DNA of 64,000 nucleotides from an uncultured Porphyromonadaceae bacterium (GCA_947177035.1 CAMWSS010000001.1:1-64000); one strand, 5' to 3'. Positions 43,353 through 52,824 are shown, counted from the first letter of the stretch. Translations and numbers: made by a program. Notes: generated by a model from the sequence alone, not told the origin.

Positions 43353-45797
43353 TTACCACATCCTCCTTATTTTTTTTGAATCTACCTTGACTCCATTAAC
43401 AGTCAAGGTGAGAATACATGGTGTTCCAGGTGTGATTGAAGAGGTATCAATCTCTATATATCCTCCAATAACCGGTTTACTGAAATATTGTAATCCAGTC
43501 ATTGCATTAGTCAACGTAAGAATCGCAAAAGATGTTTCATTGCACCGATATGTAACCTCCAGGACGTCGGTAAATCTATATGTCAAGATCTTGGCAGAGA
43601 CCTGATCTGAATCGTAATGCCATTTATCATGTATATATGGGATTCTATTTGGTGCAGAGATAGTTATTGTTTCCGTATAATACGGAGATTCTAATGAACC
43701 GGCAGAATGCAAATTAGAAAATGTAAATTCAGCACTTTCTCCATAAACACATTTAACGGTATTCGTGTTTGAATCATAGAATGATATATATGCAGGGCCT
43801 TCTCCTGTTGACACCCTACATCTCTTTGTTTCATAATCAATATCGATGTCAGCATTTTCAAATGGAGTTGGTTCCTGAAATCGAATCCACATTGTCGGAT
43901 CTCCGAAACAATGAAGTCGGTGATATTGCTCGATTGTGTGATCATACTCATAACCTTGATATAATTTTTCAGTCATTCTATATAATGCCTGGTCCAAAAT
44001 TTGTCCCATTCGATATACAGGTTTATATGCCTGGGATTCATTCCGAGGTGACATATACGATGTTTTTACAGCGTTTGGCAGGAACGCGTCAAATACAGCC
44101 AGCGAAACTACATCGTTATACCCTGAATATAAATCTTCTGTTGCGGCAAAGACGCATGAGCCACCTCCATTTTTCGATAATAGAGATTTGGATGCAAAAC
44201 AATGTGGCGTATATAAATTACCAGTTTGGCAACATAGGCTAAAAATCACTGGAAAAATACCATCTGCAGAAAAAGTTTCTTTATCAATATACTCCATTGT
44301 ATATTCTGGCTGTAACCATTTATCATAGACTCCATGTCCACGATATAATACATAACACACATTTTCTTCAAGAGCCTGTTTAATTTGCTCTGCACCATTA
44401 CCCGATGTATTATGACTAATCCAGAAATAAGAATAGTCCGTTAACTCAGAAGGAAGAGGATCACCTTGCCCATATTTCTCATCTGTTGAGTAGAAAAGAG
44501 GCCTTTTGTCTGTTTTTGCATAATATGCTCTTCGAGGAGCTATGCCTGCAGCACGAACAGACTCCAGAATTTCTTCAGATGTATGAATAAAGCGTCGAGC
44601 TTCTACAGACTGGTTGATATTTTTTTCTGGGTCAAACACAGCGCAATGCAAACTTTGCTTAAAAAAAGATGGGTAGTAATACACGCATTGTTCATAATTA
44701 ATGATTTTGTTGAAAGCGATTGAAGCTTCATCATTGTTCCTTGCAGGTATTCTACCTTTGTGCAATATAGGTAATTTTTCAAAATCATATGAATTTACTA
44801 CATAATAATAGTCCGTATAATAGTCCTGACCTTTACTATTTTGCGTTAACATCGAAGGCAGATTTTGGGCATCACCAACCAGCAACAGATACTGAATATC
44901 TGGCTGCCTACGATAATAAGCATTTATGCTGTCCTTTACCTCCTGATGTCCACTCCACTTATCCTTCATTAATATGTAAGATTTGATGCCAAGAGCATTC
45001 TTCCACTTCGCAAATTTGCGAACAGATTCTTCAAAATCTGTAGTAGTAACAATCAACAAACCATTCTTAATTTCACAATCTTCACTCTCAGATGTCGTTG
45101 CATTTAACACAATGTTGGAATATACATGGTCATCAACTATCGGCAAGTCAGAATCCTCCGACGCAGATATTTTACTTAATCGCGCAGAAGAAGCGACATC
45201 GCCAAACGACAGTCGATAAACAATCTTGTTGGCGATTCTGACTGTATGACTATCGTGGTCATAAAGGACAGGTGATACTTTTATAAAGCACAAATCCTTT
45301 CCGCGATAATTCTCTGTGTGACATATCGATGCTGGCTGCTGTGGGTAGAATCCAGAACCAACAGATATTGGCTGAAGTGCTGATGGCGTCAATACTTCAG
45401 CCGATTCAATATCCGCTTCTCTGGCAGGCGCGATTTCCATATGATATTCCGAGTATTCAAACTCCTCAATGTGTATGCTCGCGTTATTTATGTCAGGCAC
45501 TTCAAGAGTGTTGATTCTTGATGGCAGACATGGATAGCCAGGTATATCACACAGACCGAAACCGTCGAATGAGAATATAAACCTGTCGCTATTGTCAACG
45601 AATATGGAATCAAGGCGGACGTAATCAAAGGTATATGTTACGCGCACTCCATCGTCAAATGTCTCCACAGTCTGTTGCGGAACAGCCGGAGTTGTTTTAT
45701 CAACAGTTTCTCCTGTTAAAATATCAATCTTGGTTTGAGCCAATGCGTTTGTGATGCTCATGAGCATCACAAGAATGAATGTAAGTTTGTTCTTCAT
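43353..45797 (-). CDS. Secreted C25 family (gingipain-like) cysteine protease
   Basis: An 814-residue protein using the ATG at 45797, which begins a clear signal peptide (KNKLTFILVMLMSITNALAQ). A propeptide region (about 22-240, with IPGYPCLPSR typical of C25 precursors) precedes the catalytic domain. His488 in YRGHGVYDKW and Cys523 in SLCCQTGNLY fit the gingipain catalytic dyad. The C-terminus (ITPGTPCILTLTVNGVKV, then KKIRR) resembles a type IX sorting domain. The gene is strikingly AT-rich (about 35-40% GC in stretches counted by eye, against ~60% around it), pointing to horizontal acquisition. It heads an apparent operon with two LRR genes. Confidence 0.85.
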   Translation of the reverse strand: MKNKLTFILVMLMSITNALAQTKIDILTGETVDKTTPAVPQQTVETFDDGVRVTYTFDYVRLDSIFVDNSDRFIFSFDGFGLCDIPGYPCLPSRINTLEVPDINNASIHIEEFEYSEYHMEIAPAREADIESAEVLTPSALQPISVGSGFYPQQPASICHTENYRGKDLCFIKVSPVLYDHDSHTVRIANKIVYRLSFGDVASSARLSKISASEDSDLPIVDDHVYSNIVLNATTSESEDCEIKNGLLIVTTTDFEESVRKFAKWKNALGIKSYILMKDKWSGHQEVKDSINAYYRRQPDIQYLLLVGDAQNLPSMLTQNSKGQDYYTDYYYVVNSYDFEKLPILHKGRIPARNNDEASIAFNKIINYEQCVYYYPSFFKQSLHCAVFDPEKNINQSVEARRFIHTSEEILESVRAAGIAPRRAYYAKTDKRPLFYSTDEKYGQGDPLPSELTDYSYFWISHNTSGNGAEQIKQALEENVCYVLYRGHGVYDKWLQPEYTMEYIDKETFSADGIFPVIFSLCCQTGNLYTPHCFASKSLLSKNGGGSCVFAATEDLYSGYNDVVSLAVFDAFLPNAVKTSYMSPRNESQAYKPVYRMGQILDQALYRMTEKLYQGYEYDHTIEQYHRLHCFGDPTMWIRFQEPTPFENADIDIDYETKRCRVSTGEGPAYISFYDSNTNTVKCVYGESAEFTFSNLHSAGSLESPYYTETITISAPNRIPYIHDKWHYDSDQVSAKILTYRFTDVLEVTYRCNETSFAILTLTNAMTGLQYFSKPVIGGYIEIDTSSITPGTPCILTLTVNGVKVDSKKIRRMW

Positions 45798-45861
45798 GAT
45801 TCCATTATGTGTTAACCGTATGTGTGATATATGTTTTTGCAAAGTACGGTTTAAATTTTAT

Positions 45862-45904
45862 GAAAAACAAGCGCCCGCAAGTTAAAATACGTTAACATGC
45901 GGGC
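45862..45904 (-). terminator. Terminator after the MscS-type channel gene
   Basis: Stem at 45873-45885 with 45892-45904 (13 bp, one mismatch), followed on the minus strand by a T run (45862-45866). It lies about 20 bases beyond the stop codon of the MscS-family gene and before the AT-rich island. Confidence 0.8.
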
Positions 45905-45925
45905 GAATCGAGATCGGAGGTCTGT

Positions 45926-47101
45926 TCAGAGGCGCGAGAGGTCGGATCCGGAAGGAGCCTGGAAGATGCGGAGATGGAAACTGTTGACAGCAGCGTAGAT
46001 ATGGTCGAATATGTCGGCCTGGATATGCTCATAGTCCACCCAGGCGGTGGTGGCGGTGAAGCAATAGACTTCGAGCGGAAGTCCGGCCGGAGTCGGATCA
46101 AGCTGGCGCACCATGGTGGTGGTGCCGGGCGCGGCGCTGATGTCGGAGCGTTCGGCCAGGTATCGTTCGAGGTAGTCGCGAAACAGCCGCAGGTTGACCT
46201 GCCGGCTGTCGGCCGCCGCATCGGTCAGTCCCTGGGCCGCGAGTTGCGACAATTCGTCGGCAGACAGAAACCTCACTGTGTTGACGTCGACATAAAACGG
46301 ACGCTTGATGCGCCTGGCTCCGAATTCGCGCATACGCTCCCAGTTCTGGAATGATTCGGTGATCAGGGCATAGGTGGGTATGGTTGTGACGGTCTTGTCC
46401 CAGTTCTGCACCTTTATTGTGGTCAATCCGATGGAGATGACGTCGCCGTCGGCATTGAATTTCGGCGCCACGATCCAGTCGCCTTCGCTGATCATGCGGT
46501 TGGCCGACAGCTGGATACCGGCCACGAATCCCATCAGCGGGTCTTTGAACACGAGTGACAGCACGGCGGCCGATGCACCGAGTCCGGCAATGATTGCAAA
46601 CGGATCTTTGCTGATGATTATGGCCAGGCATGAAATGGAGCCGAGAATGATTACTATGAGCTTGACGGCCTGATATACGCCCTCGACCGGATAGGTGGCA
46701 AAGCGTTCCATGCCGCGCATGTGGGTGGCGACGCCGCGCAGCAGAGCGCAGACAATGGCGATGACAGTCACCGAGATGTAGACCTGGTTGGCCTTGATGA
46801 GCCAGTGGATCCACGGGGCGTGGGTGTTGATGTCGGGCAACACGGCGGCGAGCACCAGCGGGGGCGCCACCCGACAGACGGCGCGGAGCACCGAGTCGTT
46901 GAGCATATCGTCGTCCCACGTCGTGGCCGACCGGGCCACGATCTGGCGCACGAATTTCATCAGCAGCCAGTGGGTCATATAGTAGGCCAGGACAGCGGCA
47001 ACGGCCGACAGGATCAGCAGGATTGTGATTGCCAGGCCCTTTGTGGCCGAAGGCGAGGCTCCGAGCGGCATCAGCCAGGAGCTGACGGTGTCGTAATACA
47101 T
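45926..47101 (-). CDS. Mechanosensitive channel, MscS family (YbdG-like)
   Basis: A 391-residue inner-membrane protein with five hydrophobic segments. The pore-lining helix and beta domain are recognisable (IIAGLGASAAVLSLVFKDPL, then NRMISEGDWIVAPKF and VQNWDKTVTTIPTYALI). The extra upstream helices and the ~50-residue insertion in the cytoplasmic cage (RRIKRPFYVDVNTVRFLSAD) fit the YbdG/miniconductance branch rather than plain MscS. Such channels open under membrane tension and protect against osmotic downshock. The gene has its own terminator and stands apart from yebC. Confidence 0.9.
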   Translation of the reverse strand: MYYDTVSSWLMPLGASPSATKGLAITILLILSAVAAVLAYYMTHWLLMKFVRQIVARSATTWDDDMLNDSVLRAVCRVAPPLVLAAVLPDINTHAPWIHWLIKANQVYISVTVIAIVCALLRGVATHMRGMERFATYPVEGVYQAVKLIVIILGSISCLAIIISKDPFAIIAGLGASAAVLSLVFKDPLMGFVAGIQLSANRMISEGDWIVAPKFNADGDVISIGLTTIKVQNWDKTVTTIPTYALITESFQNWERMREFGARRIKRPFYVDVNTVRFLSADELSQLAAQGLTDAAADSRQVNLRLFRDYLERYLAERSDISAAPGTTTMVRQLDPTPAGLPLEVYCFTATTAWVDYEHIQADIFDHIYAAVNSFHLRIFQAPSGSDLSRL

Positions 47102-47140
47102 TTTGTGCGGGCGTGAGGAGGAGGGGAAGAGGTTTTTGAC

Positions 47141-47172
47141 TAAAAAGGGCGCGACTTTGCGGCCGCGCCCTT
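47141..47172 (-). terminator. Terminator after yebC
   Basis: A perfect 9-bp stem (47145-47153 with 47164-47172), then a T run on the minus strand (plus-strand A run 47142-47146). It lies 33 bases beyond the yebC stop and just upstream of the MscS-type gene. Confidence 0.85.
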
Positions 47173-47204
47173 ATGGTTTTCAGATCCGGCCAGCGGGTCG
47201 GGGT

Positions 47205-47942
47205 TTATTCTTCTGCGTCGGAATCGTCTTCGCGCATGTTGTGGAACACGTTCTGCACGTCTTCGTCCTCTTCAAACTTGTCGAGGAGCTTTTCAATCGT
47301 TGCGCGCTGTTCGGGGGTGACGTCCTTGAGGTCGTTGGCGATGCGCTCGAATTCGGTGGAGATGATTTCAAAACCGTTGTTTTCGAGATAGTGCTGGATT
47401 TCGGAGTTGTTCTCGAATGCGCCATAGAGCACCACTTCGCCTTCGTCGCCGGCTTCGAGTTCTTCGACTCCGCAGTCAATCAGTTCCAGCTCGAGGTCTT
47501 CGAGGCTCACGCCGTCTTTGGCCTTGATCTTGAATACGCATTTGTGGTCGAACAGGAACGACAGCGAGCCTGATGTGCCGAGCGATCCGCCATGTTTGGT
47601 GAAGTAGGAGCGCACGTTGGCCACGGTGCGGGTGTTGTTGTCGGTCGCGGTCTCCACCACGATGGCGATTCCGAAGGGTCCGTATCCTTCGTAGATGATT
47701 TCCTTGTAGTCGCTTGAGTCCTTGTCGGTGGCTTTTTTAATGGCGCGGTCGACAGTGTCTTTGGGCATATTGGCCGCCTTGGCGTTCTGGATGAGCGAGC
47801 GCAGACGCGGGTTGGTAGACGGGTCCGGGCCGCCGGCTTTGGCTGCGATTGTGATTTCCTTGCCTATGCGGGTGAAGGTTCGGCTCATATTGCCCCAGCG
47901 TTTGAGCTTGCGGGCTTTGCGGTATTCAAATGCTCTTCCCAT
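47205..47942 (-). CDS. yebC: YebC/PmpR family DNA-binding regulator
   Basis: This 245-residue protein carries the YebC fold signatures: MGRAFEYRKARKLKRWGNMS at the start, RLRSLIQNAKAANMPKDTVDRAIKKA and YEGYGPFGIAIVVE in the middle (quoted in pieces). YebC proteins bind DNA in some species and have recently been tied to relief of ribosome stalling; the role here is not shown by sequence. An acidic tail (FEEDEDVQNVFHNMREDDSD) closes the protein. It lies 41 bases after pheT and has a terminator. Confidence 0.93.
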   Translation of the reverse strand: MGRAFEYRKARKLKRWGNMSRTFTRIGKEITIAAKAGGPDPSTNPRLRSLIQNAKAANMPKDTVDRAIKKATDKDSSDYKEIIYEGYGPFGIAIVVETATDNNTRTVANVRSYFTKHGGSLGTSGSLSFLFDHKCVFKIKAKDGVSLEDLELELIDCGVEELEAGDEGEVVLYGAFENNSEIQHYLENNGFEIISTEFERIANDLKDVTPEQRATIEKLLDKFEEDEDVQNVFHNMREDDSDAEE

Positions 47943-47983
47943 TGGAGTGATTGTATGATTTGTGTTTTATGATTTACTGATGA

Positions 47984-50461
47984 TTAACGGAGTTCGGCCC
48001 CGATTTTCTGACGGAGGTTGCCGACGATCTTGTTCATCACGGCGTCGATCTGCTTGTCCTGAAGCGTTTTTTCAGGATCTTGCAAGGTGATGGCGACGGC
48101 ATATGATTTTTTGCCTTCGGGCAGGTTTTTGCCTTCGTAGACGTCGAAGAGTTCCACCCCGCGAAGCAGTTTTCCGCCGGCCTGGCGCACTGCGGCCTCC
48201 ACGTCGGCAAAGGAGACGCCCTTGTCGATGAGCAGGGCCAGGTCGCGACGCACGGGCTGGGTCTTGGGCACTGCCGCAAACGATACTTTCTGCTTGCGGG
48301 CCAGAGAGCAGACCGCGTCAAGGTCAAGTTCGGCAAAGGCCACAGGCACGTCGATGTCGGCGCGGCGCAGCAGCTCGGGAGCGAGCATGCCGAGAGTGGC
48401 AAGGCGTTTGCCCGAGCGGGAGGTCACGGCCAGTGCGGCGGCAAAGATGTCAGACATTTCGTCGGCGGGAACCATCGTGTATAGAGCGGGCGATATGCCG
48501 AGACGGGTCAGCACGGCCTCGACCGTGGCCTTGAGGTGGAACACGGTCACTTTCTCGGCCGGCGCGAGCCACGATGCCTGACGCACCAGACCGGTCATCC
48601 ACAGAGCCATGCGGCGGCTTTCGGCAAACGGCAGCAGCGGACGTTCGGGTGTGCTCTCGGCTTCCGGGTTGAAGGTGTAGACGTTGCCTGTTTCCACCAT
48701 CATCAGGTTTTCAGCCCGACGGTTGATGTTGTGGGCAATCGACTCGAGGCCGCCGAACAGAAGGGTCTGTCTCATCGCGCCAAGCTCTCCGCTGAGCGGA
48801 TTGAGCAGACGCACGCAGCGGTCGGCGGGCCAGGTGGACAGAGGCTCGTAATATGTTGCCGAAGTGAGGGAGTTGTTCAGGATTTCAAAGAAGCCCTGGC
48901 CGACAAGCTGTCCGACCACGGTGTGGATCAGCGCGTTGTCGACGTCGGTTTCGGTGCGGGTCGAAAGCGAGGCGTTGACGCGGCCCGACAGCTCGACATT
49001 GTTGTAGCCATAGATGCGGAGAATCTCTTCGATGACGTCGCACGGGCGCTGCACGTCGACGCGATATGTCGGCACGCGCAGCTGCATTGTGCCGTCGGCT
49101 TCAGAGGCGATCTCGATTTCGAGCGAAGCGAGGATCGAGCGCACGGTGTCTTCGGGTATGTGCTTGCCGATCAGGTCGTCGATCTGCTTGAACGACAGTT
49201 CGACGGCAAACGGAGCGGCAGGTTCGGGATAGAGGTCAACAACCGGTCCGCAGATCTCGCCTCCGGCCAGTTCCTTGATCATCATAGCGGCCAGACGGAG
49301 CACGTAGAGGCATCCGTTGGGGTCGACACCGCGCTCATAGCGGAACGATGCGTCGGTGTTGAGTCCGTGACGGCGGGCCGCCTTGCGTATGGTGGTGGGG
49401 TTGAAGCAGGCGCTCTCCAGGAATATGTCGGTGGCGGTTTCGGTGACACCCGAGTCGAGTCCGCCGAACACTCCGGCCATGCACATCGGCTCTTCGGCGT
49501 TGCAGATCATCAGGTCGCGTTCGTGCAGGGTGCGTTCCACTCCGTCGAGGGTGGTGAACTTTGTGCCGGCAGGCAGTGTCCTCACTTCGATGCGGTCGCC
49601 CTTGACTCTGGCCAGATCGAAGCAGTGAAGCGGCTGGCAGAAGGAGTGGAGCATGAAGTTGGTCACGTCGACAACGTTGTTGATCGGACGCTGGCCGATG
49701 GCTGTGAGCAGGTTTTTGAGCCACTCGGGGCTTTCAGCCACTTTGACGCCGCGGATGGTCACTCCGGCATAGCGCGGGCAGTCGGCCGGATCGGCCACTG
49801 TGACCGGAATTCCGCCGTCGGCGCGGTCTGTGGCGAAACCGGCGTCGGACGGGCGCCGCAGTCTGGCGTCGATGCCGCGCTGGCTGGCCCATGCGGCCCA
49901 GTCGCGTGCCACTCCGTAATGGCTGGCGGCGTCGATGCGGTTGGGGGTCAGCTCAACCTCCATCACATAGTCCGACGTCAGGCCGAAATATTCGGCCGCC
50001 GGAGTGCCGGGCGCCGGCTCGCTGTCGGTGATGACGATGATGCCGTCATGGCTATGGCCGACTCCGATCTCGTCTTCGGCACAGATCATGCCGAAGGACT
50101 CTACGCCGCGTATCTTGCTTTTCTTGATTTTGAATTCTTTGTCTCCGTCATAAAGGGTGGTGCCCACAGTGGCAACGACAACGGTCTGTCCGGCAGCCAC
50201 ATTCGGGGCGCCGCACACGATCTGCACGGGTCCGTCGGGCTGTCCGAGGTCTACTGTGGTGATGTGGAGGTGGTCACTGTCGGGGTGCTCGGCGCATGTC
50301 AGCACCTTGCCGATGACAATGCCGCGCAGGCCGCCGCGTATGGACTCCACTTCTTCCACTGCGTCGCACTCCAGACCTATCGAAGTGAGCGCGGCGGTGA
50401 TTTCGGCCGGAGCCTGATCGATGTCAACGTATCGGCGCAGCCAATTAAGCGATATATTCAT
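47984..50461 (-). CDS. pheT: Phenylalanine--tRNA ligase beta subunit
   Basis: An 825-residue beta subunit of the alpha2-beta2 PheRS. The N-terminal EMAP-like tRNA-binding domain (about 40-150) is followed by the B3/B4 editing domain, the B5 domain (about 400-480), the catalytic-like core and the C-terminal FDX-ACB anticodon-binding domain (about 730-825, KTQPVRRDLALLIDKGVSF). The alpha subunit pheS is not in the window, so the two genes are unlinked here. A -7 box lies 29 bases before the start. Confidence 0.96.
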   Translation of the reverse strand: MNISLNWLRRYVDIDQAPAEITAALTSIGLECDAVEEVESIRGGLRGIVIGKVLTCAEHPDSDHLHITTVDLGQPDGPVQIVCGAPNVAAGQTVVVATVGTTLYDGDKEFKIKKSKIRGVESFGMICAEDEIGVGHSHDGIIVITDSEPAPGTPAAEYFGLTSDYVMEVELTPNRIDAASHYGVARDWAAWASQRGIDARLRRPSDAGFATDRADGGIPVTVADPADCPRYAGVTIRGVKVAESPEWLKNLLTAIGQRPINNVVDVTNFMLHSFCQPLHCFDLARVKGDRIEVRTLPAGTKFTTLDGVERTLHERDLMICNAEEPMCMAGVFGGLDSGVTETATDIFLESACFNPTTIRKAARRHGLNTDASFRYERGVDPNGCLYVLRLAAMMIKELAGGEICGPVVDLYPEPAAPFAVELSFKQIDDLIGKHIPEDTVRSILASLEIEIASEADGTMQLRVPTYRVDVQRPCDVIEEILRIYGYNNVELSGRVNASLSTRTETDVDNALIHTVVGQLVGQGFFEILNNSLTSATYYEPLSTWPADRCVRLLNPLSGELGAMRQTLLFGGLESIAHNINRRAENLMMVETGNVYTFNPEAESTPERPLLPFAESRRMALWMTGLVRQASWLAPAEKVTVFHLKATVEAVLTRLGISPALYTMVPADEMSDIFAAALAVTSRSGKRLATLGMLAPELLRRADIDVPVAFAELDLDAVCSLARKQKVSFAAVPKTQPVRRDLALLIDKGVSFADVEAAVRQAGGKLLRGVELFDVYEGKNLPEGKKSYAVAITLQDPEKTLQDKQIDAVMNKIVGNLRQKIGAELR

Positions 50462-50489
50462 AATAGATGACAGATATTCAATTAACGTG

Positions 50490-50497
50490 CAAAGGTA
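50490..50497 (-). promoter_or_regulatory. Probable -7 box for pheT
   Basis: TACCTTTG on the minus strand (TAnnTTTG), 28 bases before the pheT ATG. No -33 TTTG at the usual distance. Confidence 0.5.
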
Positions 50498-50573
50498 CTA
50501 AAAAATCCTCAAATCCTGTGCATGGCTCTGTTTTTTTGACTTCACGGTCGCATTGCGCGGGTTTTTCCGTGAG

Positions 50574-50621
50574 AAAAAGAGCATCCCCCGGAGCGTGGCG
50601 ATGGCCGCAATCCGGGGGATG
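50574..50621 (-). terminator. recA terminator
   Basis: A perfect 11-bp GC-rich stem (50582-50592 with 50611-50621) followed on the minus strand by a T run (50574-50578), about 30 bases beyond the recA stop. Confidence 0.9.
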
Positions 50622-50652
50622 GTGGTAAAGTTCTGTTTCATGAAAGCGCTGT

Positions 50653-51834
50653 TCAGGCGTCTTCTTCGATCGAAAATTCGTCGTCAAGTCCGTCAGGGGC
50701 GTCGGTTTCCGGGTCATCGGCCACTGATTCGCCGCCGGCTTCAGCCGGCTTCTGGGCGTCGCCGCCGCGCTTGAATTTCGGAGTGCGGCTCGCACGCTTC
50801 TTGTCAGGATTGTCCTTGATGGCGTCCATTATACGCTGTTCAAGTTCGTCGGCCAGCTCGGGATTGTCGGCAATCACCTTCCGGGCGGCGTCGCGGCCCT
50901 GGGCGAGTTTTGAACCGTCATAGCTGAACCAGGAGCCAGACTTCTGTATGATGTCATAGTCACAGGCCATGTCCAGCAGCTCGCTGGTGCGCGAGATGCC
51001 TTCGCCGAACATGATGTCGAACTCGGCTTTTTTGAACGGAGGCGCAACTTTGTTTTTCACAACTTTCACCACAGTGAGACGGCCCTGCACTTCGTCGCCG
51101 TTCTTGATGGAGGTGGAAGGACGGATGTCAAGGCGCACCGAGGCATAGAATTTCAGGGCGTTTCCGCCGGTGGTGGTTTCGGCCGGACCAAACATCTGGC
51201 CTATCTTTGAACGCAGCTGGTTGATGAATATGCAGCAGGTCTTGGTGCGGGCGATGGCGCCGGTGAGCTTGCGCATGGCCTGGCTCATCAGGCGGGCCTG
51301 CAGGCCGACGTTGCGGTCGCCCATATCGCCTTCGATCTCGCTTTTGGGCGTCAGGGCCGCAACAGAGTCGATGACAAGCACGTCGATGGCCGACGAGCGG
51401 ATCAGCTGTTCGGCAATCTCCAGGGCCTGCTCGCCGTTGTCGGGCTGAGAAATGTAGAGACTGTTGACGTCAACACCGAGCTTCTCGGCATAGAAGCGGT
51501 CAAACGCATGCTCGGCGTCGATGATCGCCGCGATGCCGCCAGCCTTCTGGGCTTCGGCTATGGCATGGATGGCCAGGGTGGTTTTACCGGAGGATTCCGG
51601 ACCGAATATCTCGATTACGCGGCCGCGCGGATAGCCTCCGACGCCAAGGGCCATATTCAGTGCGATGGATCCGGTGGGAACCACGTCAACGTCTTCGACT
51701 ACTTCGTCGCCCATCTTCATGATGGCACCGCGGCCGTAGCTTTTTTCAATCTTGCCCATGGCTTGCTTCAGGGCTTCGAGCTTGGCTGCCTTCGGATCGG
51801 CGGCGGCTGCGGCGGGGGTGATTTTCTTTGCCAT
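50653..51834 (-). CDS. recA: Recombinase RecA
   Basis: A 393-residue RecA starting at the ATG at 51834 (MAKKITPA); an ATA-preceded upstream Met adds two residues only. Walker A GPESSGKT is at 79-86, Walker B ([10 protein letters not shown]) and the L1/L2 DNA-binding loops ([33 protein letters not shown]) are intact. RecA forms filaments on single-stranded DNA for homologous repair and can trigger LexA cleavage. The ~50-residue C-terminal tail is basic, then strongly acidic ([16 protein letters not shown]). A -7 box lies at 51880-51887 and a strong terminator follows. Confidence 0.98.
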   Translation of the reverse strand: MAKKITPAAAAADPKAAKLEALKQAMGKIEKSYGRGAIMKMGDEVVEDVDVVPTGSIALNMALGVGGYPRGRVIEIFGPESSGKTTLAIHAIAEAQKAGGIAAIIDAEHAFDRFYAEKLGVDVNSLYISQPDNGEQALEIAEQLIRSSAIDVLVIDSVAALTPKSEIEGDMGDRNVGLQARLMSQAMRKLTGAIARTKTCCIFINQLRSKIGQMFGPAETTTGGNALKFYASVRLDIRPSTSIKNGDEVQGRLTVVKVVKNKVAPPFKKAEFDIMFGEGISRTSELLDMACDYDIIQKSGSWFSYDGSKLAQGRDAARKVIADNPELADELEQRIMDAIKDNPDKKRASRTPKFKRGGDAQKPAEAGGESVADDPETDAPDGLDDEFSIEEDA

Positions 51835-51879
51835 AATCAAATAATGGTGTTTGGGTTTTGTGTTTTAATTTCGTTGATG

Positions 51880-51887
51880 CAAAGTTA
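51880..51887 (-). promoter_or_regulatory. Probable -7 box for recA
   Basis: TAACTTTG on the minus strand, 45 bases before the recA ATG, with a TTTG 16 bases further upstream (51904-51907), slightly closer than usual. No obvious LexA-type palindrome was recognised. Confidence 0.5.
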
Positions 51888-51951
51888 CGCAATTCTTCGG
51901 GCACAAACAATGCCCGGCATTGTTAAAAAACACCAATCGGGGAACGGGGTC

Positions 51952-52338
51952 TCAGTATGGCGTGATGCGGAGCTGTCCGGCCCGTCCGCGCAACACTCTC
52001 TTGGCGGCGCCGGTCAGGTCAGCGGCTTCAGAGTCACTGCCCGCAAGCATGGCGGCAATCGCGCTTTCGGTCAGGCGGAATGCCAGCAAGCTGTCGGCCC
52101 CGGGACTGAGCAGAATGTCGATGGTCAGAGCCTCGGCATCGAAGCCGGCGGAGTAAGGCAGCAGGTCGACAGCCACGCGGGCAAGCGCGGCGCCGGCCAT
52201 ACAGGCAAGCGCGTCGGCTTCGGCCGAGCCGAGCAGATCAGCCGGATCTCCGCCGGCGGCCACACGCAGGGCCGATTCAGCCATAAGGCGCCGCGAAAGC
52301 CGCTGCCCGTCGAAATGGAAGGTGGTCGTGGTCATCAT
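51952..52338 (-). CDS. Hypothetical protein (second gene of recA-adjacent pair)
   Basis: I do not recognise this 128-residue protein. It has no signal peptide or membrane helix, is Ala/Leu-rich (about a quarter alanine) and appears to be mixed alpha/beta (TTTTFHFDGQRLSRRLMAES at the start, ALTIDILLSPGADSLLAF in the middle). I chose the ATG at 52338 because it overlaps the stop of the upstream gene as ATGA, which signals translational coupling. An upstream ORF extension exists but would overlap that gene by 49 bases. It may belong to a phage-like or mobile protein family; that is only an impression. Confidence 0.6.
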   Translation of the reverse strand: MMTTTTFHFDGQRLSRRLMAESALRVAAGGDPADLLGSAEADALACMAGAALARVAVDLLPYSAGFDAEALTIDILLSPGADSLLAFRLTESAIAAMLAGSDSEAADLTGAAKRVLRGRAGQLRITPY

Positions 52339-52742
52339 CCGCGCATCTCCTTTCTCTGAGCGAGGGTGATGCTGCGGGCGCAAGTATCACTGACAAAAAA
52401 GCGCGAGGCCGTTGCCGAACTGAGCACGTGGGCAATGGCTTCGGTGGTGTTGCAGCCGGTCGAGACACGCCGGTCTTCCACTTTGGCAGCTATTTCGTCC
52501 CACATCTGCCGGCGCATGGCCGACATATGTCCGGGCATCCGGCCGCCACGGTGAAGGCGAATCATGTCGATGGCATGATCCACTCCGATAAAATAGCCCT
52601 GGCTGACGGGCGAGTGGATGGCACGGCGCAGAAGTTCGGCATCGGTCGCATCGCGGCCAGCGCGACGTGCGGCTTCATATTCGCGGCGCAAAGCGCTCCG
52701 CAGACTGGCATTCCTGAAAGCAGTCATGGTTAATTTACTCAT
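52335..52742 (-). CDS. Hypothetical protein with a duplicated F(Y/F)-(I/V) motif (first gene of recA-adjacent pair)
   Basis: An unrecognised basic, helical protein of 135 residues (ATG at 52742, MSKLTMTAF; 52727 is an alternative). Two segments look like repeats of one motif: SPVSQGYFIGVDHAIDMIR and SSATASRFFVSDTCARSIT, that is small-x-S-x-F-(I/V)-(G/S)-x-x-x-A-x-x-I. Each is preceded by a helical stretch with several Arg residues. Related short proteins occur in Bacteroides as solitary hypotheticals, as far as I recall. A -7 box (52773-52780) and a small-RNA terminator lie upstream. It is coupled to the next gene by an ATGA overlap. Confidence 0.6.
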   Translation of the reverse strand: MSKLTMTAFRNASLRSALRREYEAARRAGRDATDAELLRRAIHSPVSQGYFIGVDHAIDMIRLHRGGRMPGHMSAMRRQMWDEIAAKVEDRRVSTGCNTTEAIAHVLSSATASRFFVSDTCARSITLAQRKEMRG

Positions 52743-52772
52743 AGATGTGATAATTTTGCTAATAACTCTTGG

Positions 52773-52780
52773 CAAAATTA
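52773..52780 (-). promoter_or_regulatory. Probable -7 box of the hypothetical gene pair
   Basis: TAATTTTG on the minus strand, 31 bases before the ATG at 52742. The -33 element is not at the usual distance (a TTTG lies 14 bases upstream). Confidence 0.4.
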
Positions 52781-52824
52781 CAACCACACGCGGGCAAACA
52801 GATTGCCCAGCCACAATTAGCGAT

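Noticed and set aside
48536..50470. 644-residue plus-strand open frame opposite pheT
   Set aside because: Shadow of a GC-rich gene; composition is unlike a folded protein and pheT is certain.
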